From Lentilactobacillus raoultii (GTDB taxonomy: Bacteria; Bacillota; Bacilli; Lactobacillales; Lactobacillaceae), in NCBI RefSeq assembly GCF_900411375.1, contig NZ_LS422988.1, forward strand, positions 35,029 through 99,028: a DNA stretch of 64,000 bases. The letters run 5' to 3'. The position numbers were made by a program, and so were the translations under genes. This document shows, in pieces, positions 62,581 through 64,000 of this stretch. The notes beneath the pieces were generated by a model. It was not told where the DNA came from, ran no database searches, and saw nothing but the letters and a program-made list of their open reading frames with translations. The stretch's first letter is position 1, and the number at the start of each line of letters is the position of its first letter.

Positions 62581-62704
62581 GTGATAGCCCCTTCCTTTGA
62601 TTAACCGGTCAACGCCTGATCCGGTACCATCTTGTTGGTCTTTACATTGTTATTATAACTGTTTTACATATCGATGATAACCCTGCTAAGCGAAATAGTG
62701 GTTA

Positions 62705-63370
62705 TTAATCAATTCTATCTTTACTCAATGCCTTGGTTAAAGCATCAACAGTGTGGTTAATTTTATCGGTTGTCACTGGTTGATTGAAGAATAAGTAACT
62801 GACGACTAATCCGGCAACCATCGACCACATGATTCGCAAGATCTCCGGGTTCTCCCAGTCAATCAGGGCCTGCTTTTGTTTGAAAATTTTTAGGTTCTGA
62901 TCAATAGTTTTAAGATAAGAAATTGCGGAGTTGGCAAATTGGGCCTGAAAATCCGTTCTTAACTGATCGTCATAAATCATTTCGGCAATGAAAATTTTTA
63001 GGACGTCCGCATTATCTTTCATGAATTTGATGCGATCTTCAATAACAGCTTTAACAAAATCGTGCAAATCAGTATCACGAACAATTAACTTGGCATCGGT
63101 AAACTGACTGAAAGTTGCCGGAAAAATTGATCGGGTAACCGGTTTGATAACGGCTTGCAGGAGGCCGTACTTATTCGTAAATCGATTAAAGATATTCTCC
63201 TCTGCGACACCAGCGGCCTCAGCAATTTCTTTTGTGCTGGAATTTGAATAACCTTTCTTAGCAAAAATTTTAATGGCGGCAATTAAAATTCTTGATTGTT
63301 TGTCGGTCAGTTCGTCGAAAACGTGGGTTTCGGTAAATAGTTTATAAGCCACTTTGGTTGGCAAAATCAT
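62705..63370 (-). CDS. TetR/AcrR-family transcriptional regulator
   Basis: 221 residues. N-terminal helix-turn-helix: RILIAAIKIFAKKGYSNSSTKEIAEAAGVAEENIFNRFTNKYGLL, the classic TetR pattern. The C-terminal ligand-binding domain is helical (TDLHDFVKAVIEDRIKFMKDN, WSMVAGLVVSYLFFNQP). Start ATG 63370 after GAGGAGGG. The regulated gene is not obvious; the 53-aa membrane protein gene is the nearest same-strand neighbour. Confidence 0.9.
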   Translation of the reverse strand: MILPTKVAYKLFTETHVFDELTDKQSRILIAAIKIFAKKGYSNSSTKEIAEAAGVAEENIFNRFTNKYGLLQAVIKPVTRSIFPATFSQFTDAKLIVRDTDLHDFVKAVIEDRIKFMKDNADVLKIFIAEMIYDDQLRTDFQAQFANSAISYLKTIDQNLKIFKQKQALIDWENPEILRIMWSMVAGLVVSYLFFNQPVTTDKINHTVDALTKALSKDRID

Positions 63371-63705
63371 CCCTCCTCGTTAAAAAATTAACTTGCTACA
63401 TTTTTTAGTATACCTGTTAATTGAATTTTTACAATGAGTTGATTAAAAATTTATGTGTCCCAAACTTTTTATGTTTTATTCCCGTTATTAAAGTATCTTA
63501 AAAAATAGTTGAGTTCTCAGATTTGATAAAATCACTATAAATAAACAATGGATATTCATTAAATTCATACTTAAATGGCGGGTTCAAACTTAATTTAATC
63601 CCCGATTTAATCAAAGAAGATATCAAAAACGGGAGAACGTTACAGTACAAAAACATTTTTTTAAAAAATTAGGGTAACCTGGATAATCTCTAAAAAAATA
63701 AAAAG
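63371..63705. other. Gene-free AT-rich region up to the insertion sequence
   Basis: It contains the promoter of the TetR gene (leftward) near 63390-63420. No gene or clear repeat is visible in the rest. Confidence 0.45.
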
Positions 63706-64000
63706 AGGCCGCTGACCTGATCAAATTAATGATTTGGGCAGCGGCTTTTTTCACCCAATGGGTGAAAAAATGACTCCGATCTGTTAAATTAAATTTACCA
63801 GAAAAAACCAACAAAAGGAGTCCTCTCTAATGACTTTATCGAAAATTCCGTTACAATTCAACTCTAAAATTGATGTTTCGCATACTGGTGGCACGTTAAC
63901 GTCGGATAGCGGCTTAATCTTAGTTCAAGAATTCATTCACAAAACTCACTTGGATCAACTGCTGGCGCAGGTACCCTTTAATGATCAGCGTAAATACTGG
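63706..64000 (+). mobile_element. Left part of an IS1380-family insertion sequence
   Basis: A stem-loop (GCCGCTG-CC with GG-CAGCGGC, 63707-63747, T-run after it) precedes the transposase start, a layout that shields the transposase from outside transcription. The terminal inverted repeat cannot be set from one end alone; the boundary is approximate. The element continues past the window. Confidence 0.65.
63830..64000 (+). CDS. IS1380-family transposase, N-terminal part (3' end outside window)
   Basis: 57 residues visible from ATG 63830 (RBS AAAGGAG). KIDVSHTGGTLTSDSGLILVQEF is the conserved start of IS1380 transposases (x-GGxLTSDxGLxLxxEF). These are DDE enzymes that move the element by cut and paste. 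The catalytic residues lie outside the window, so intactness is unknown. Confidence 0.85.
   Translation, partial: MTLSKIPLQFNSKIDVSHTGGTLTSDSGLILVQEFIHKTHLDQLLAQVPFNDQRKYW

Overview
The window is a low-GC Gram-positive chromosome segment that reads as Lactobacillaceae, most likely Lentilactobacillus-like. The reasons are the order rsmG-parA-parB-DUF951-ychF-DUF1129-guaB, an IMP dehydrogenase without CBS domains, a DUF5776 cell-surface module, many Ser/Thr-rich exported proteins, frequent TTG starts and an IS1380-type transposase at the right edge. I saw no rRNA, tRNA, prophage or CRISPR array. The species is an inference; no database was searched.

Layout. 1-0.44 kb: the 3' end of a secreted or membrane protein gene. 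0.54-5.99 kb (minus): a three-gene operon of TerB-domain protein, P-loop ATPase and DELH-box helicase, matching the composition of the Shango anti-phage system. 6.3-8.8 kb: an exported SGNH hydrolase and a Ser-rich membrane-anchored protein. 8.99-9.69 kb: a long stretch without a convincing gene, bounded by a promoter and a terminator, whose ends and interior pair extensively; I interpret it as a large structured non-coding RNA. 9.9-14.5 kb: nucleoside uptake and cleavage genes (DeoB-like pseudoenzyme, NupC transporter, NCS2 purine permease, nucleoside hydrolase), then pepT. 16.1-22.2 kb: core housekeeping genes through guaB, whose leader carries nested helices and purine-box-like sites. 22.4-26.8 kb: RHH/band-7 pair, matrixin-like protease, NrtR-type regulator and pncB. 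27.7-30.9 kb: VanR/VanS-like two-component system with a D,D-carboxypeptidase. 31-35.8 kb: azlCD, small secreted proteins, AI-2E family permease.

35.86-36.39 kb is a perfectly phased 251-bp tandem duplication built of about 125-bp hairpin modules; a partial copy of the module core lies at 58.74 kb. 36.5-46.5 kb holds gpmA, pncC, a DUF5776 surface protein, tag, an APC antiporter, an NlpC/P60 hydrolase and a tandem pair of unknown exported paralogues. 47-56.8 kb holds metal and redox genes (CDF transporter, ArsR regulator, ApbE and a degenerate ApbE-like protein, MerR/aldo-keto reductase pair with a 19-bp-spacer promoter, CopY with a cop box), a dicarboxylate symporter remnant, ThrE-type and YjeM-type transporters and an EndoIII-like enzyme. 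56.9-62.6 kb holds an SDR, a GRP sugar permease, a candidate small RNA, and a guanine deaminase-purine permease operon with purine-box-like sites. The right edge has a TetR regulator and the start of an IS1380-family transposase.

Purine salvage is a recurring theme: NupC, nucleoside hydrolase, two NCS2 permeases, guanine deaminase and guaB, with the sequence ACACGAACWTT before both guaB and guaD. The strongest discovery candidates are the large RNA at 9.02-9.69 kb, the DeoB-like pseudoenzyme, the guaB leader, the modular repeat block and the small RNA at 58.83-59.02 kb.
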